A stretch of DNA of 64,000 nucleotides from Symbiodinium natans (taxonomy: Eukaryota > Sar > Dinophyceae > Suessiales > Symbiodiniaceae), in the NCBI GenBank assembly GCA_905221605.1, contig CAJNDS010002113.1:27501-91500 (forward strand). The letters are read 5' to 3'. A program made the translations under genes and the position numbers. The notes under the pieces are model-generated. The model saw only the letters and a list, made by a program, of their open reading frames with translations, was not told where the DNA came from and did not search any database. Shown here one piece after another: positions 44,151 through 55,145 of the stretch; the first letter of the stretch is position 1; every line of letters begins with the position of its first letter.

Positions 44151-44364
44151 CCGTTTCCGCGCGCAATGTACAAAACCCCTGAAGCCCCAAACCCTACATC
44201 CTAAGCCCCTAACCCCGCCTGAACCCTAAACCCTGAACCCTAACCCCCACCCCCGCCCCCAAGTTCGGAAACCCCCCCCCCCCCCCCCCCCCCCCCCAAA
44301 TGAAACCCCTAAACCCTAAGCCCTAAACCCTAAACCCCAAACCCTGAAGCCCAAAAGAAGCCCA

Positions 44365-44860
44365 ACAACCCGCCACCTCTTGCAGCTGCGACGCCACTGC
44401 CTCGAACCAACCCTTGAAGGCGGCACCTTGTCTAGGGTCGCAAGGGTTGAGGGTTTAGGGTTTAGGGCTTAGGGCTTAGGGCTTAGGGCTTAGGGCTTAG
44501 GGTTTAGGGTTTTGGGGTTTCGGGTCTAGGGTTAGGGTTCGCGCTGTGGCCGCTGGGGAGTTGGGAAGAGATGAGGGGGTTTGGGGGGGTTTGGGGTTCA
44601 GGGGTAATAGGGGGCTGAAATTTAGGTGCCCTTGACTTAAGATTTCGAGGCCCCCCCCTCCCTGAAATCTGAAATCTGGAGGGCACTGTTCTTGGCTCAG
44701 TGCCCTATAGAATTCAGCTGGCAGCCCTAAACCCTAAACCCTAAACCCTAAACCCCAAAACCCCTAAACCCTAAACCCTAAACCCTGACAACTTGAGACC
44801 AGATATTCTTAGCTGCCTTCGCTCGCGTCGGCTCTACACCAGCCGGTCCCAAGGCGTGGA
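44365..44860 (-). CDS. Two candidate minus-strand exons, unidentified
   Basis: About 44365-44435 reads PRQGAAFKGWFEAVASQLQE. About 44785-44860 reads PAGVEPTRAKAAKNIWSQVV. Telomere-type tracts (44446-44525 and 44726-44790) fill the space between. Order and strand fit one gene. Confidence 0.35.
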
Positions 44861-44872
44861 GACCCCCGCAAC

Positions 44873-44984
44873 TACTAATCGCTTAAGAACCCCCCAAAAA
44901 ATAGAAAATATATTCTTCCTTATTAAGGGTATTATAGAGATTCTTATGTTTTTTCTTTTGGGGTTCCTAAGCAAATAGTAGACA
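44873..44984. mobile_element. Family E inverted-repeat element
   Basis: CTACTAATCGCTTAAGAACC at the left and GGTTCCTAAGCAAATAGTAG at the right, 112 bp, AT-rich centre. Confidence 0.75.
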
Positions 44985-45291
44985 AGACCTTCAAATTTCA
45001 ATCTGAGCCCCTCAGACATTTGGGGCTTCAGTGTCAGACATGGCGGGGTGCTACAGAAACTTTTGGTTTGAACACATGTTGCTTAGGTTCAGAATGCGCA
45101 AAGAATCTGAGTCCCCTTGAAGCCTGAACAGAGGCAAAACACACAACTTGCGGAGACCCCCGATCTGACCCACGTTCTATATCAGCGCTCGCACTCTAAC
45201 TAACTTACCCGCCAAAAGTGTGATGATCCCCACATTGAAGGAACCCCTGCAAAAAAGGGAAAATCCCTATCTCCGGAAACCCCCCAGATGA

Positions 45292-45515
45292 TGGAGAGGC
45301 TAGGCTGCAGGCGCAATCTCTTCAAGTCGCGCTTCAAGTCCTGCGTCCTGTGGAGCTCTCGAACCCTTGTTGAGGAGTGGTTGCTGTTGGGGTGCCCACA
45401 GGTACCTCACAAAAGCCCCGTGTCAAAAAATAGAGTACCCATAACCCTTCAAACGGTTGCATGGGAATGGCGGCCTCAACTTGCGCATCTTGAGCACGAA
45501 AGCCCACCATCCTGC
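45292..45515 (-). CDS. Two exons separated by a 40-bp family-B-derived intron
   Basis: Exon about 45455-45511 reads FRAQDAQVEAAIPMQPFE. Exon about 45292-45416 reads YLWAPQQQPLLNKGSRAPQD then AGLEARLEEIAPA. The intron begins GTTATG, ends TTTTGTGAG, joins them in frame and contains family B words (GGGTACTCTATTTTTTG, CGGGGCTTTTGTGAGGTACC). Unidentified protein. Confidence 0.45.
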
Positions 45516-45521
45516 AGGTGA

Positions 45522-45900
45522 GGTTTAGGGTTTAGGGTTTAGGGTTTAGGGTTTAGGGTTTAGGGTTTAGGGTTTAGGGTTTAGGGTTTAGGGTTTAGGG
45601 TTTAGGGTTTAGGGTTTAGGGTTTAGGGTTTAGGGTTTAGGGTCTAAGGTCTAAGGTCTAGGGTCTAGGGCTTAGGACCCCTGACAACACAGCGAGGTGT
45701 GCACACGCTTAGGACCCCTGCGGAGATGGCGCAGCTTTGCTTGCAGATGTGCGCCGCGCCACGCGGAGCATGCCCACCTCAGCCGCAAGGGGGAGAAGCC
45801 AAAGGGTTTAGGGTTTAGGGTTTAGGGTTTAGGGTTTAGGGTTTAGGGTTTAGGGTTTAGGGTTTAGGGTTTAGGGTTTAGGGTTTAGGGTTTAGGGTTG
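45522..45900 (+). repeat. Telomere-type arrays, 45522-45678 and 45803-45900
   Basis: Perfect TTTAGGG, with a TCTAAGG/TCTAGGG tail on the first. Confidence 0.95.
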
Positions 45901-46516
45901 AGAAGCCAGTCTCGTCTCACTGAGCGCATGCACTGAAGGACAGGAAGCACCGCTGCATCAGGCAACCTGCGCGTACGGCCGCCCAGCATGCCAAGTGCAG
46001 AGAAGCAAAGACAAGGCCCAAGGCCAGACACACAGGATTTTTCCCCCCCAACCCCCCCCCCAAAGTGCCGCCCAGATGCCACAGCGACACTGTGAACTTC
46101 CTGGAAGCAGAAAGTCTCAAAAAAGAATGAATTCGGGAACTTCCCAAGCTGACAGCACGCAATGAAAGTCGAGCTGCAGCCAGCGGGTCACCGCAGAAGA
46201 TTGCCTTGGTACCGGTGACGTGCGTCATGCGTGTGTGAAGGAGCACAGCTGGGTGAAGCGATGGCGGGGGCCACAAACAGAAACAGGATTCAGATACATA
46301 CACAAGTGGAAACAAAGTGAAAAATAAAGCCGCGGCCAAATAATGGTTGAGGAAAATCCGGGCGGTGCAGGGTGGCCGGAAAAGGCGCGCCAAAATTCAC
46401 CATAACTAAATACAACGAATGTGTGCGTGCAAAACACAAAATTGACAAAGAAGGTACTGCGACCGTATAGAAACCTCCGGAGAGGATACAGAAACAAGGG
46501 TGACCAACAAACGATC

Positions 46517-47108
46517 TCACGGCTGCTGGCACATCCGCATGCGAAAGGCAACGTCGCGTGCGGAACCATTCAGGGAGTTGACTCCTAGCAGCGCAGTGAG
46601 CGCCCGATCCCATGCTTTGTGGGGTGGTGCCAATGCAACGTCAGTGTCACCGTCTGTGGCCCTCTGGCCACTTTTGGGAGCAGCGAGAGAGGGGGGACGG
46701 AGAGTGGAATCAGACCCAGCTTTTGCAAAAGCACGTCTGCCCCCCCGACACCTCATGAAACGGGGGGGGCAAGTCAGGGTGCTGGGCATTCCGTTCTGAA
46801 CTGCAACCACTGGAGTAAGCCTCCGGCACCGGCCTCGGCTGCTTGGGAGCAGTCGGGGTCTCCTCCTCCTTCGGGTCGCCCACGTGTTCGGTGGGAGGCT
46901 GCGGCTGCGAATCCAGGAGCGGATCTTCCGGAGGACGCCGAGGCCGTGGAGACCGCAAAGACGCAAGGCAGGTAGAGGCATCTGGATGCCTGAGCGGAGT
47001 GCGAAGTGTGTGAACTATTTCCCTGAATTTGCACGTATTGTCAGTCTTGTGCTCACTTCCTACCTGCCTCCCTTCCTTCATTCCTTCCCGGGCTGCTCCA
47101 ACTCCCAC
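46517..47108 (-). CDS. Candidate 3' part of an unidentified gene
   Basis: A Pro/Glu-rich frame about 46760-46930 (EHVGDPKEEETPTAPKQP) is followed in another frame by PPHKAWDRALTALLGVNSLN ... FRMRMCQQP and a stop at 46517. The following 600 bp to 45900 lack exons or elements and could be 3' untranslated sequence, although a 158-aa hydrophobic ORF also lies there. Confidence 0.3.
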
Positions 47109-47280
47109 TACTCCTGCTCCTCCCTCCTGCTTCCCGGTACTACTTCTGCTTCCAGCTTGTGCCTTCCTCCTACTGCCCTGCTACTGCTCTTCTACTGCTC
47201 TGCTGCTGCTCTGCTCCAGCTCCACTGCTCTGCTTCCGTTCCTGCTTCGCGACTGCCCTGACTCCAAATCTCCTACACCC

Positions 47281-47366
47281 GCACCCTAAACCCCAAACCC
47301 TAAACCCTAAACTCTAAACCCTAGACCCTAAACCCTAAAACCTAAACCCTAAACCCTAAACTCTCC
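47281..47366 (-). repeat. Telomere-type array (CCCTAAA)
   Basis: About twelve units. Confidence 0.9.
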
Positions 47367-47459
47367 CCCTCTCGCCCCCTCAGAGGAGCGGGCCTGGCCA
47401 ACGTGGAGCTTGGAGAAAGGCTGGGCGAGGCCTTGGAGAGCCGCTGCCTTCCCGTGCTG

Positions 47460-47575
47460 AGGCTTCGCCTTGCGTATTGTATATACATATATATATATAT
47501 ATAATACGTATAGATAATATAATATAACAATGTATATATATATATATAAACATACATATATATATATATATTCTC
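47460..47575. repeat. TA microsatellite
   Basis: (TA)n and ATACATATA units adjoining the exon at 47575. Confidence 0.9.
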
Positions 47576-48790
47576 TTTGTAAGACATGCTGAAAGGCAGC
47601 CCGACATTGATTTCAGCATGGCACCAGCGCACACCATGCGGAATCGGGGGCCTGGGCGTGTGAGCGGATGCCTCAGACATCCCTGAGCCATCCTTGTGGC
47701 TGATGGCCTCGCAGAAAGCGGGTTTAGGGTTTAGGGTTCAGGGTTTCGGGTTTAGGGTTTAGGGTTTAGGGTTTAGGGTTTAGGGTTTAGGGTTTAGGGT
47801 TTAGGGTTTAGGGTTTAGGGTTTAAGGGTTTAAGGGTTTAAGGGTTTAAGGGTTTAGGGCTTAGGGCTTAGGGTTTAGGGTTTAGGGTTTAGGGTTTAGG
47901 GTTTAGGGTTTAGGGTTTAGGGTTTAGGGTTTAGGGTTTAGGGGTTAGGGTTTAGGGTTTAGGGTTTAGGGTTTAGGGCGACCGGTTTTGAGAAGCCACT
48001 GGGCTGCTGGCTGAGGGCCCTTCGTGACTCAAGTCGGCTTCGTTGCACATGATCCTCGACCGGCGGGGCGTTGGGCTTGAGACTGTCCAGGGTTTAGGGT
48101 TTAGGGTTTAGGGTTTAGGGTTTAGGGTTTAGGGTTTAGGGTTTAGGGTTTAGGGTTTAGGGTTTAGGGTTTAGGGTTTAGGGTTTAGGGTTTAGGGTTT
48201 AGGGTTTAAATCCACGCGCCCAAGAGGCATCCTTGTCGCTTTGGAACGGACGAACCAACGAATCAGCAGGTCATGTGCCCGAGCCCATCTGGAAGCGGAG
48301 ACCATTGCCTCGCAATGAGCAGCTCAGGCTAGAATGAGTACGGTTAGGGTTTAGGGTTTAGGGTTTAGGGTTTAGGGTTTAGGGTTTAGGGTTTAGGGTT
48401 TAGGGTTTAGGGTTTAGGGTTTAGGGTTTAGGGTTTAGGGTTTAGGGTTTAGGGTTTAGGGTTTAGGGTTTAGGGTTTAGGGTTTAGGGTTTAGGGTTTA
48501 GGGTTTAGGGTTTAGGGTTTAGGGTTTAGGGTTTAGGGTTTAGGGTTTAGGGTTTAGGGTTTAGGGTTTAGGGTTTAGGGTTTAGGGTTTAGGGTTTAGG
48601 GTTTAGGGTTTAGGGTTTAGGGTTTAGGGTTTAGGGTTTAGGGTTTAGGGAATGGAGAATGCGGTCCATCTCTGCAAAGCTAGGAAGTTACGGAGGTTTG
48701 AGAGCTTAGGGCAAACATCACATGTCCTCGGAATGCCCCGGCACATGAACCTCAACACACCAGAAGCCACGAGCACGTACCGCATGTGCA
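47575..48790 (-). CDS. Unidentified minus-strand gene, four candidate exons
   Basis: About 48650-48790 (RFMCRGIPRTCDVCPKLSNL and a stop, so perhaps a separate gene's end); about 48212-48290 (WARAHDLLIRWFVRSKATRM); 47980-48088 (VEDHVQRSRLESRRALSQQP); and 47575-47718 (EASAHTPRPPIPHGVRWCHA then EINVGLPFSMSYKE). Each gap is a telomere-type array. No family recognised. Confidence 0.4.
47721..48210 (+). repeat. Telomere-type arrays, 47721-47978 and 48091-48210
   Basis: The first contains a homogeneous TTTAAGGG octamer block (about 47820-47858); the second is pure TTTAGGG. Confidence 0.95.
48341..48650 (+). repeat. Long pure telomere-type array (about 310 bp)
   Basis: TTTAGGG with no visible substitutions, among the purest in the window. 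Confidence 0.97.
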
Positions 48791-48889
48791 AGAAATCCCA
48801 ACGCGACACAGAGCTCAACGTCGAAACGCGTTTGCCGCTCCTTCTTCATCAACAGGATATTATCTGTTTTCCTTGAAAAGAAACAAAGA

Positions 48890-49570
48890 CAAGAAGTTTA
48901 TTCCCACTTCATCCCTTTCCTTTTTCTCATATGTTCACCTGTTTGTTTTTTCTCTCTCTTTCTTCGTTCTGGCACGCCTGGTTCTTGTCGTTTCTTTCCT
49001 GCTGCTCCTTCTACGTATTTCCTTTTGCTCTGCTTATACTAAACGCAATCAGCGCCTCCTCTTTTTTGCGTACTGCCCCGAGTCCTAAATCGCAAGCACT
49101 GTCCTACATTCCTCCCCTTCTTCTCTCCTCTTCTTTCCACCATTAATTTTCGCTTGTTGTGTTCGTTTATCGTATCGTTCTCTCTGTCTCTCCCCCTCTC
49201 TCTCGCCCGCTCTCTTCTTCCTGTCTCTTGCCCTCTTCGTTCTCCTCCCGCTTGCTCCTCCCCATCCCGTGCCCCTTTTCTCCTCGCCCCTCCAAGACGA
49301 AGGTCAAGGAAACGGACGGAGACGAGAACGACATGAAAGAAAGAGGACTTCTCCTTGTTCCCTCTACCTTACCCATTTTTTGTCCTTAAAAGGGGTGGAA
49401 AGTGTCCCCTCTTCCCCTTTTGAAGCCCTCTCTTGCAAGCCTCTCGTTGGAAACCTCTGCAGGATTTTGAGTTCCCCTTACCTTAATAATTCATTGTCTT
49501 TTTTGTTCTCGAGAAGGGGAGGAAAGCGTCTTCCTCTCTGACCCCTCTTTCCCTTCAAAGCCTCTCTCTG
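48890..49570 (+). other. Pyrimidine-rich stretch, no gene seen
   Basis: The plus strand is dominated by CTTTCTTTTT, CTCTCT and CCTCTTC words for about 680 bp. It holds Ser/Leu/Pro-rich frames, with no splice pattern, element or telomere unit. Strand-asymmetric; possibly untranslated or regulatory DNA. Confidence 0.5.
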
Positions 49571-50180
49571 GAAAGCCTCTCATTGTGAAAACCCTAAGAG
49601 ATTTGTTAGCGAAAATGCTGACGTGAAGCAGAACATCACGTACGATCTCCACATGGTGCAAATACGATTTTGGCAGAACATGCACAAGATGATGGTCTGC
49701 TGGCGTGGGGGGGAGAGACACGAAGCAGAAACCAAAAACAAACATGTAAGCACGTAGCATAAAGCAGAAAGCACAAAGCAGACAGCAAACCGCCCAAAGA
49801 GCAGAAGACGAACCAGCGACAAGCAAGCAAAAAGGATAAAGAAATCCAGAATTAGTCGAACGCATAATCTATGTATAGAACATACCTCCTTAACCCAGAC
49901 GGCTGATACACCTAAGTTCTAAGAAAGCAAAAGACAAACAAATCAACGAATAGACTGCACAAAGTTGAGCCCACAAAGGCGTGGCCTTATCACTGAGCCT
50001 GCAAAGCGGCTGCAAAGAAGCCAATAGCGCTTTTGAGACGTTATCGGGAAATCTGAGTCTCCTCTACGTACTTCACTGCCAACATCTCCCAGCATGCTAC
50101 AGAAGAAGCCAAACACAAAGCTTCACAAAGAGCTACGGAGAAGCTAGCCGTAAGTGGGTTGTATGAATGCACGGATGACT

Positions 50181-50300
50181 GCCAATTTCTTAAGAAACCC
50201 CTCAAAGAATGAAAATGTAAAAAACAACTTCCTTCCCTTTAAGGGTAATATGGGGATTAATATGTTTCAGCTCTCGGGGGTTCTTAAGCAAATAGCAAAT
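50181..50300. mobile_element. Family E inverted-repeat element
   Basis: GCCAATTTCTTAAGAAACCCC at the left and GGGGGTTCTTAAGCAAATAG then CAAAT at the right. Confidence 0.65.
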
Positions 50301-50454
50301 GAGGGCCCTCGATGTGACAAAGGAAAGTCTACCCCGGCACCCGGCCTGCAGCGCCATGGAGGCACGCTGGAGGTGATCCTGACGCATCTCGGGAATTGCA
50401 GGTTTAGGGTTTGGGGTTTGGGGTTTAGGGTTTAGGGTTTAGGGTTTAGGGTAA

Positions 50455-52893
50455 CTCGTGGCAAAAAATCGTGGAGAGTTTCCCCTAGCAGGCGGGCGCC
50501 TCTTTCGCGGCTGCCTCTCTGGCATGCCCGTGCCAAAACCAGAGTGCCTGGGCGATTGCCTCAGCCATTGCACAAAGCCCAGCGATACGGCCAGAGCACC
50601 AGCATTGACTGAGCAGTCGACCAGCTTCTCGATGGCATCTTTGGCCTCTAGAAGGGACCCTTAATCTTATTCCCCTAGATAACCCCTATATGTATATACA
50701 TATATATATATACATATATATATATATACATATATATATATATTTGTATATATATATATATATATATACCTTATATAGTCCCTATATACCTAAGCAGCCC
50801 CTAAATACCCCAGTTTTGAACAACGAACATCATGTCATGGATTGTAGAAGGGGCAGTGTCGCTCCTCTCGGATCCGGCGCCGCCACTTCCTCTTGGCCCT
50901 GGCCACCTTCCACAAAGTGGCTGAGTCACTGGGCTTAGGGTTTAGGGGGTTTGCGAAGGCCTGGCCCCAGAGCTCGAAGCTTCGCCAGAGGCACTGGGAG
51001 CTGCGCCTGGACCCCGCTGAGCTATGCGGCGGTTTCCGATATTGGGGGTACCTTATTGGGGTTTAGGGTTTAGGGTCTAGGGTCTGGGTTTAGGGTTTAG
51101 GGTTTAGGGCGTTTAGGGTTTAGGGTGTAGGGTATAGGGTTACCGTGCCAGCAGCAAGTGAACCAACTCGCATGCTACTCGCGTAAGCCATTGCGCCTTG
51201 CCTCTGCCTCCAAGCCGAACATCCATCTCCTGGAACCCATTGCCCAGTTCCCAAAGTAGCGCGATCTGTACGAACACGGTCCAAGCATAAGGCCTACCAT
51301 CAGCTCTCGAGCGTCACGCTCGTTGAAAAGATGACCTTGCGAGAGGGCTTGGCATCAGAAGGGGCGTGTAACAGGCATCAGCGCAGGCTGCTGGGCAAAG
51401 TCGGAACCCCAGCCTACCACGCGATTCCATTTCCGGAAAGCGTCGAGCAAGGTGCTGTGCGCCTCGTGCCCAGCAAAGACCCTTCAGTGGCACATGTGGG
51501 GGCTGACCAAAATGCATGGGCCCTGTTGGGTCCACCCCTGCCCCCCCAAAACACTACGAACTATGTTCAGGGGACGCATAATACTCTGGGCGCAACCAGG
51601 GTTTAGGGTTCAGTTTAGGGTTCACTGACACATGGGCATCTTCCCAAAACCGTGGTGCTCCCGCATGCCCCTAAATACAGTCGAACCCCCCACAAAGGGC
51701 ACGCGTAACTTTCGGAAACCGGCCCCAACATGTAGTGATGGGACCCTCAACCCCCCGAAGCCCGCAAGGGAAAACGGCACCCTAAACCCTAAACCCTAAA
51801 CCCTAAACCCTAAACCCTAAACCCTAAACCCGAAGAGAGCGTAAGGAAGATCCTCCTAAACAAGATCGACACTCTAAGGCATAGAGTGTGTCATCATAGA
51901 GACCCAAGAAGGGCCCCCCACACCCCAAAACCCCAAACCCCAACCTTAGGGTTGGGGGCTTGGGGTTTGGGGTTTAGGGTTTAGGGTTTATGGTTTAGGG
52001 TTTAGGGTTTAGGGTTTTGGGTTTAGGGTTTAGGGTTGGGGTTCCTAGGGTTTAGGGTTTAGGGCAGCCGGCCACAAATCCCCATGGGAGGCTAGGCCCG
52101 GCGCGGCAAAAACTTTGGCCGCTTGCAAATTCTGCCAGCTCCGGAGGGTGACGCCGAGGCGCCGAGTCTCGTCAGGCACGGTGGGCTTAGGGGCTTCCAT
52201 AGGGGTTTCTGCGGATTCCGTAGGGTTTCGAGGGCTTCTGTAGGGTTTTTAGGGGCTCTGGAGCTTATAGGGTTTCTATTGGATTTCTAGTGTTTCGGGC
52301 TTGGGTTAGGGTTTGTGCTCATGCTTGTCTGCACCGCGCCGCCTTTGCCCTCTGCCGACACATAGCTTCACGAGAATTCAACCTGCATGCATGACTCACA
52401 TTCTCCAGGTAAACCCTAAACCCTAAACCCTAAACCCTAACCCTAAACCCTCCAGGGGCTTCCACGCTTCTGCAACTGGACTTTCAAAACACGGCAGGGT
52501 CACGAGGATGCAATGCTCCACCGCATCCAAGCCTGAAAATAGGAGGAAGCATGCCCATGGCCATCGTTGGGGGTTCAGGGTTTAGGGTTCAGGGTTTAGG
52601 GTTTAGGGTTTAGGGTTTAGGGTTTAGGGTTTAGGGTTTAGGGTTTAGGGTTTCGGGTTTAGGGTTTAGGGTTTAGGGTTTAGGGTTTAGGGTTTAGGGT
52701 TTAGGGTTTAGGGTTTAGGGTTTAGGGTTTAGGGTTCAGAGTCCGCAGGCTCAGGCAGCCTGAACCCCTACCACCCTTCACCTGAACTTCTTGCGGCCAA
52801 GCTTCGGATCTGAGCCTCTGACCATGGCCTCAGGCAGACGGAGGGCTCGCAAGAGCTGCTCCCACGTCTTGAGGCGGTACCAGGCTCCACCCA
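50455..52893 (-). CDS. Unidentified minus-strand gene or genes, about nine exons
   Basis: 52780-52893 (WYRLKTWEQLLRALRLPEAM; donor GTGAAG); 52455-52535 (after ATTTTCAG, DAVEHCILVTLPCFESPVAE); 52325-52385; 52067-52185 (RLGVTLRSWQNLQAAKVFAA); 51436-51505 (WARGAQHLARRFPEMESR; donor GTAGGC); 51143-51253 (after TACAG, ALLWELGNGFQEMDVRLGGR; donor GTAACC); 50955-51010; 50835-50925 (WKVARAKRKWRRRIREERH, IQ-motif-like); and 50455-50650 (EAKDAIEKLVDCSVNAG). Strong coding signal but no recognised domain. May be more than one gene. Confidence 0.45.
50690..50770. repeat. TA microsatellite
   Basis: ATATATACATATATATA units. Confidence 0.95.
51030..51140 (+). repeat. Family B half-element joined to a telomere-type array
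   Basis: GGTTTCCGATATTGGGGGTACCTTATTGGGG (31 bp of family B) passes at position 51061 straight into TTTAGGGTTTAGGG, so the element's second half is replaced by telomere-type repeat. Confidence 0.8.
51955..52740 (+). repeat. Telomere-type arrays, 51955-52065 and 52568-52740
   Basis: TTTAGGG with scattered variants; the second is about 170 bp and nearly perfect. Confidence 0.9.
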
Positions 52894-52917
52894 ACCCTAA
52901 ACCCTAAACCTCTCTAT

Positions 52918-54050
52918 CATAATGAATTTAAACCCTAATTCAAAAGTGGGCAACGGCGATTTCGGCTTCAAAAGTGGGCAGTGGTGAATTTCCTGGCCTC
53001 AAAAGTGGGCAATGGTGAGTTTCCTGAAGTGGGCAACGGTGACTTTCCTGGCCCCAAAAGTGGGCAACGGTGAATTTCCTGGCCTCAAAGGTGGGCAACG
53101 GTGACTTCCTGGCCCAAAAGTGGGCAACGGTGACTTTCCTGGCCTCAAAAGTGGGCAACGGTGACTTCCCTGGCCTCAAAAGTGGGCAACGGTGAATTTC
53201 GGCTTCAAAAGTGGGCAATGGAGAATTTCCTTTTCCCCGAGTTTTTTCAAGGTTTTTCAAGGTTTTTCAGAGTTTTTCAGTGTTTTTCAACATTTTTCAG
53301 GATGTTTCAGGGTTTTTAACCCTCAACCCCACGACCTTTTCACAGCCCAGTTTTGGTCAAAGAGGGGTCGCATTTTTCAATTTTAAAGGCAAAATAGTCT
53401 TCGGAGACCCCTCCTTGCCTCAAACTCCGACCCCCCCTTGAGATTTTTGACCAAAACCTAGCTTCACTGGCTTCAAGAATTTCAAGTTTTTTCAAGGCTT
53501 TTCAAGGTTTTTCAGATTTTTTCAATGTTTTTTACGGTTTTTCAAAGTTTTTCAGGGTGTTTCAGGATTTTTCCCTCAGTTCTGATAAAGGAGTGCCCCC
53601 GCGACCTTTTCACAGCCTAGTTTTGGTCAAGGGGGCGTCGCATTTTTCCATGTTAAAAGCAGAATAGTCTTCGGAGACCCCCCCTTGCCTCAAACTCCGA
53701 CCCCTTGTTGGGAGGGAAAGTTTGCCTCCAAAAACACCCCAAATGAGGGGGACCCCAGGATCGGCCCGGGTCCCTATTAAAAATGCGATTTTTTTAGTAC
53801 TGAAATCGACGGTTCTGGGTGGCCTCTCGTTTTCTGGGTTTTTGACCAAAACCGAGCCTTCACCGATAGGTTCGAGCCTATTGTGGGCCTTAGATTAGAT
53901 TTCGGGTTTTGGGTCCGTTAAAACCTAACTACTGGGAATGTATTGAGCGAACTTTGTATTTTCTCAATGTTATGGGTTTCTTGGGTGGGTGGGCTTTTTT
54001 CCAACGCTTGACAAGCTGCTTGACTCGTGAATGCTCGGACTTGAGATGCT
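52918..54050 (-). repeat. Dispersed repeat R1, copy 2 (inverted relative to copy 1)
   Basis: The reverse complement matches 8296-9212 in order: the 31-bp tandem units (52935-53230, about nine), the TTTTTCAAGG tract, and the body to AGCATCTCAAGTCCGAGCAT. A segment with the tract and GACCAAAAC..CACAGCC words is duplicated (about 53320-53460 and 53590-53720), making this copy about 200 bp longer. Also flanked by CCCTAAA units at both ends. Confidence 0.9.
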
Positions 54051-54114
54051 GAACCCTAAACCCTAAACCCTAAACCCGAAACCCTAAACCCTAAATCCCC
54101 CCCAAAAAAAAAAT

Positions 54115-54740
54115 CAGGCACCCAAAAATCCAGAGGGCTTGCGAGGCAGGCCGACCAGAGGAACTGAGGGCCCCGGCCCCGTCGCTGTACAGCGGCCCCG
54201 GCCTTCATCCTTTTCGATTCCAGCGCGAGGCCTGTCTCTTCTGGCTGCTTCTTCAGTAGGGAATGTGGGAATGAGGGCCCTATAGAATCCCTTAAAGGGT
54301 ATTTAGAGGGCCCTCATTCCCTCATTCCCTACTGAGAGCCAGGGGGTTTCTCACCAAAGGCACGGCGGCCACAAACAAGGGTCTGGGGCTTCAGGGCTTT
54401 AGGGCTTTAGGGCTTTACTTTAGGGCTTTAGGGCTTTAGGGCTTTAGGGCTTTAGGGCTTTAGGGCTTTAGGGCTTTAGGGCTTCAGGGCTTTGGGGTTT
54501 TGGGGCTTTGGGGCTTTAGGGCTTCAGGGCTTCAGGGCTTGAGGGCTTTAGGGCTTTAGGGCTTAGGGCTTCAGGGCTTTAGGGCTCTTAAGGAACCTGA
54601 GGCCCGAAACACTGGGCCCCAAACCCTAACAAGTCTCCCAAACAGGCTCCGCCGAGGGTTTCGGGGGGGCAGCGCGCGAAGCGCTGGGCCTTGCCATGCA
54701 GCCGAACACAACCTTGTGGATCGGTGCACCTCTGCTTTCC
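54115..54740 (-). CDS. Two candidate minus-strand exons, unidentified
   Basis: 54115-54240 reads TGLALESKRMKAGAAVQRRG then FLWSACLASPLDF. 54655-54740 reads VESRGAPIHKVVFGCMARP. The hairpin at 54252-54335 and a GGGCTTTA array lie between. Confidence 0.35.
54252..54335. repeat. Near-perfect palindrome (family C hairpin)
   Basis: CAGTAGGGAATGTGGGAATG then AGGGCCCTATAGAAT / ATTTAGAGGGCCCTCATTCC then CTCATTCCCTACTG. The arms are about 35 bp and extrude a strong hairpin. Single copy in the window. Confidence 0.8.
54388..54600 (+). repeat. Octamer variant array GGGCTTTA
   Basis: More than twenty GGGCTTTA units with GGGCTTCA and GGGGCTTT variants; the third distinct octamer amplification. Confidence 0.9.
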
Positions 54741-55003
54741 ACTGGCCGGCCTTGCGCAGACTTGCGGTTGAGGGTTAAGGGGCCCTAAACCCTAAACCCT
54801 AAACCCTAAACCCTAAACCCCCCTAAAGTTACAGGGCATGCTGCGGAAGGACCGCAGAAGGCGTGTGGAAGGTTGCTCCAAAGGCGCACCCATCGTCTGA
54901 TGATGTTCCGAATTCGCGAGACCTCCAAGAAGACGGCAGCCTCCCGCGGAAGAGGAGATCTCGCTTTTTTCAGAGCAGGCCCCAGTTACAGAGCAGGCGC
55001 AGG

Positions 55004-55145
55004 GTTGGAGGTTCAATGGTACTTCTTAACCAAGTATAGCCGTACTTATAGCTGTACCTGTAGCCATACTAGGGCACCTAAGGGGCTTATAAGTGGGTTA
55101 TAAGTAGAGTTATAATTGGTAAATATGTGCCATGAACCTCCAAGC
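55004..55145. mobile_element. Family A element
   Basis: TTGGAGGTTCAATGGTACTT at the left, GTGCCATGAACCTCCAAGCA at the right. The interior ACCATACTAGGGCACCTAAGG matches the 18220 copy closely, so these two form a subfamily. Confidence 0.85.

Noticed and set aside
45917..46393. 158-aa minus-strand ORF with hydrophobic stretches
   Set aside because: No splice signals, motif or homologue; it follows a likely stop codon at 46517 and may be 3' untranslated sequence.
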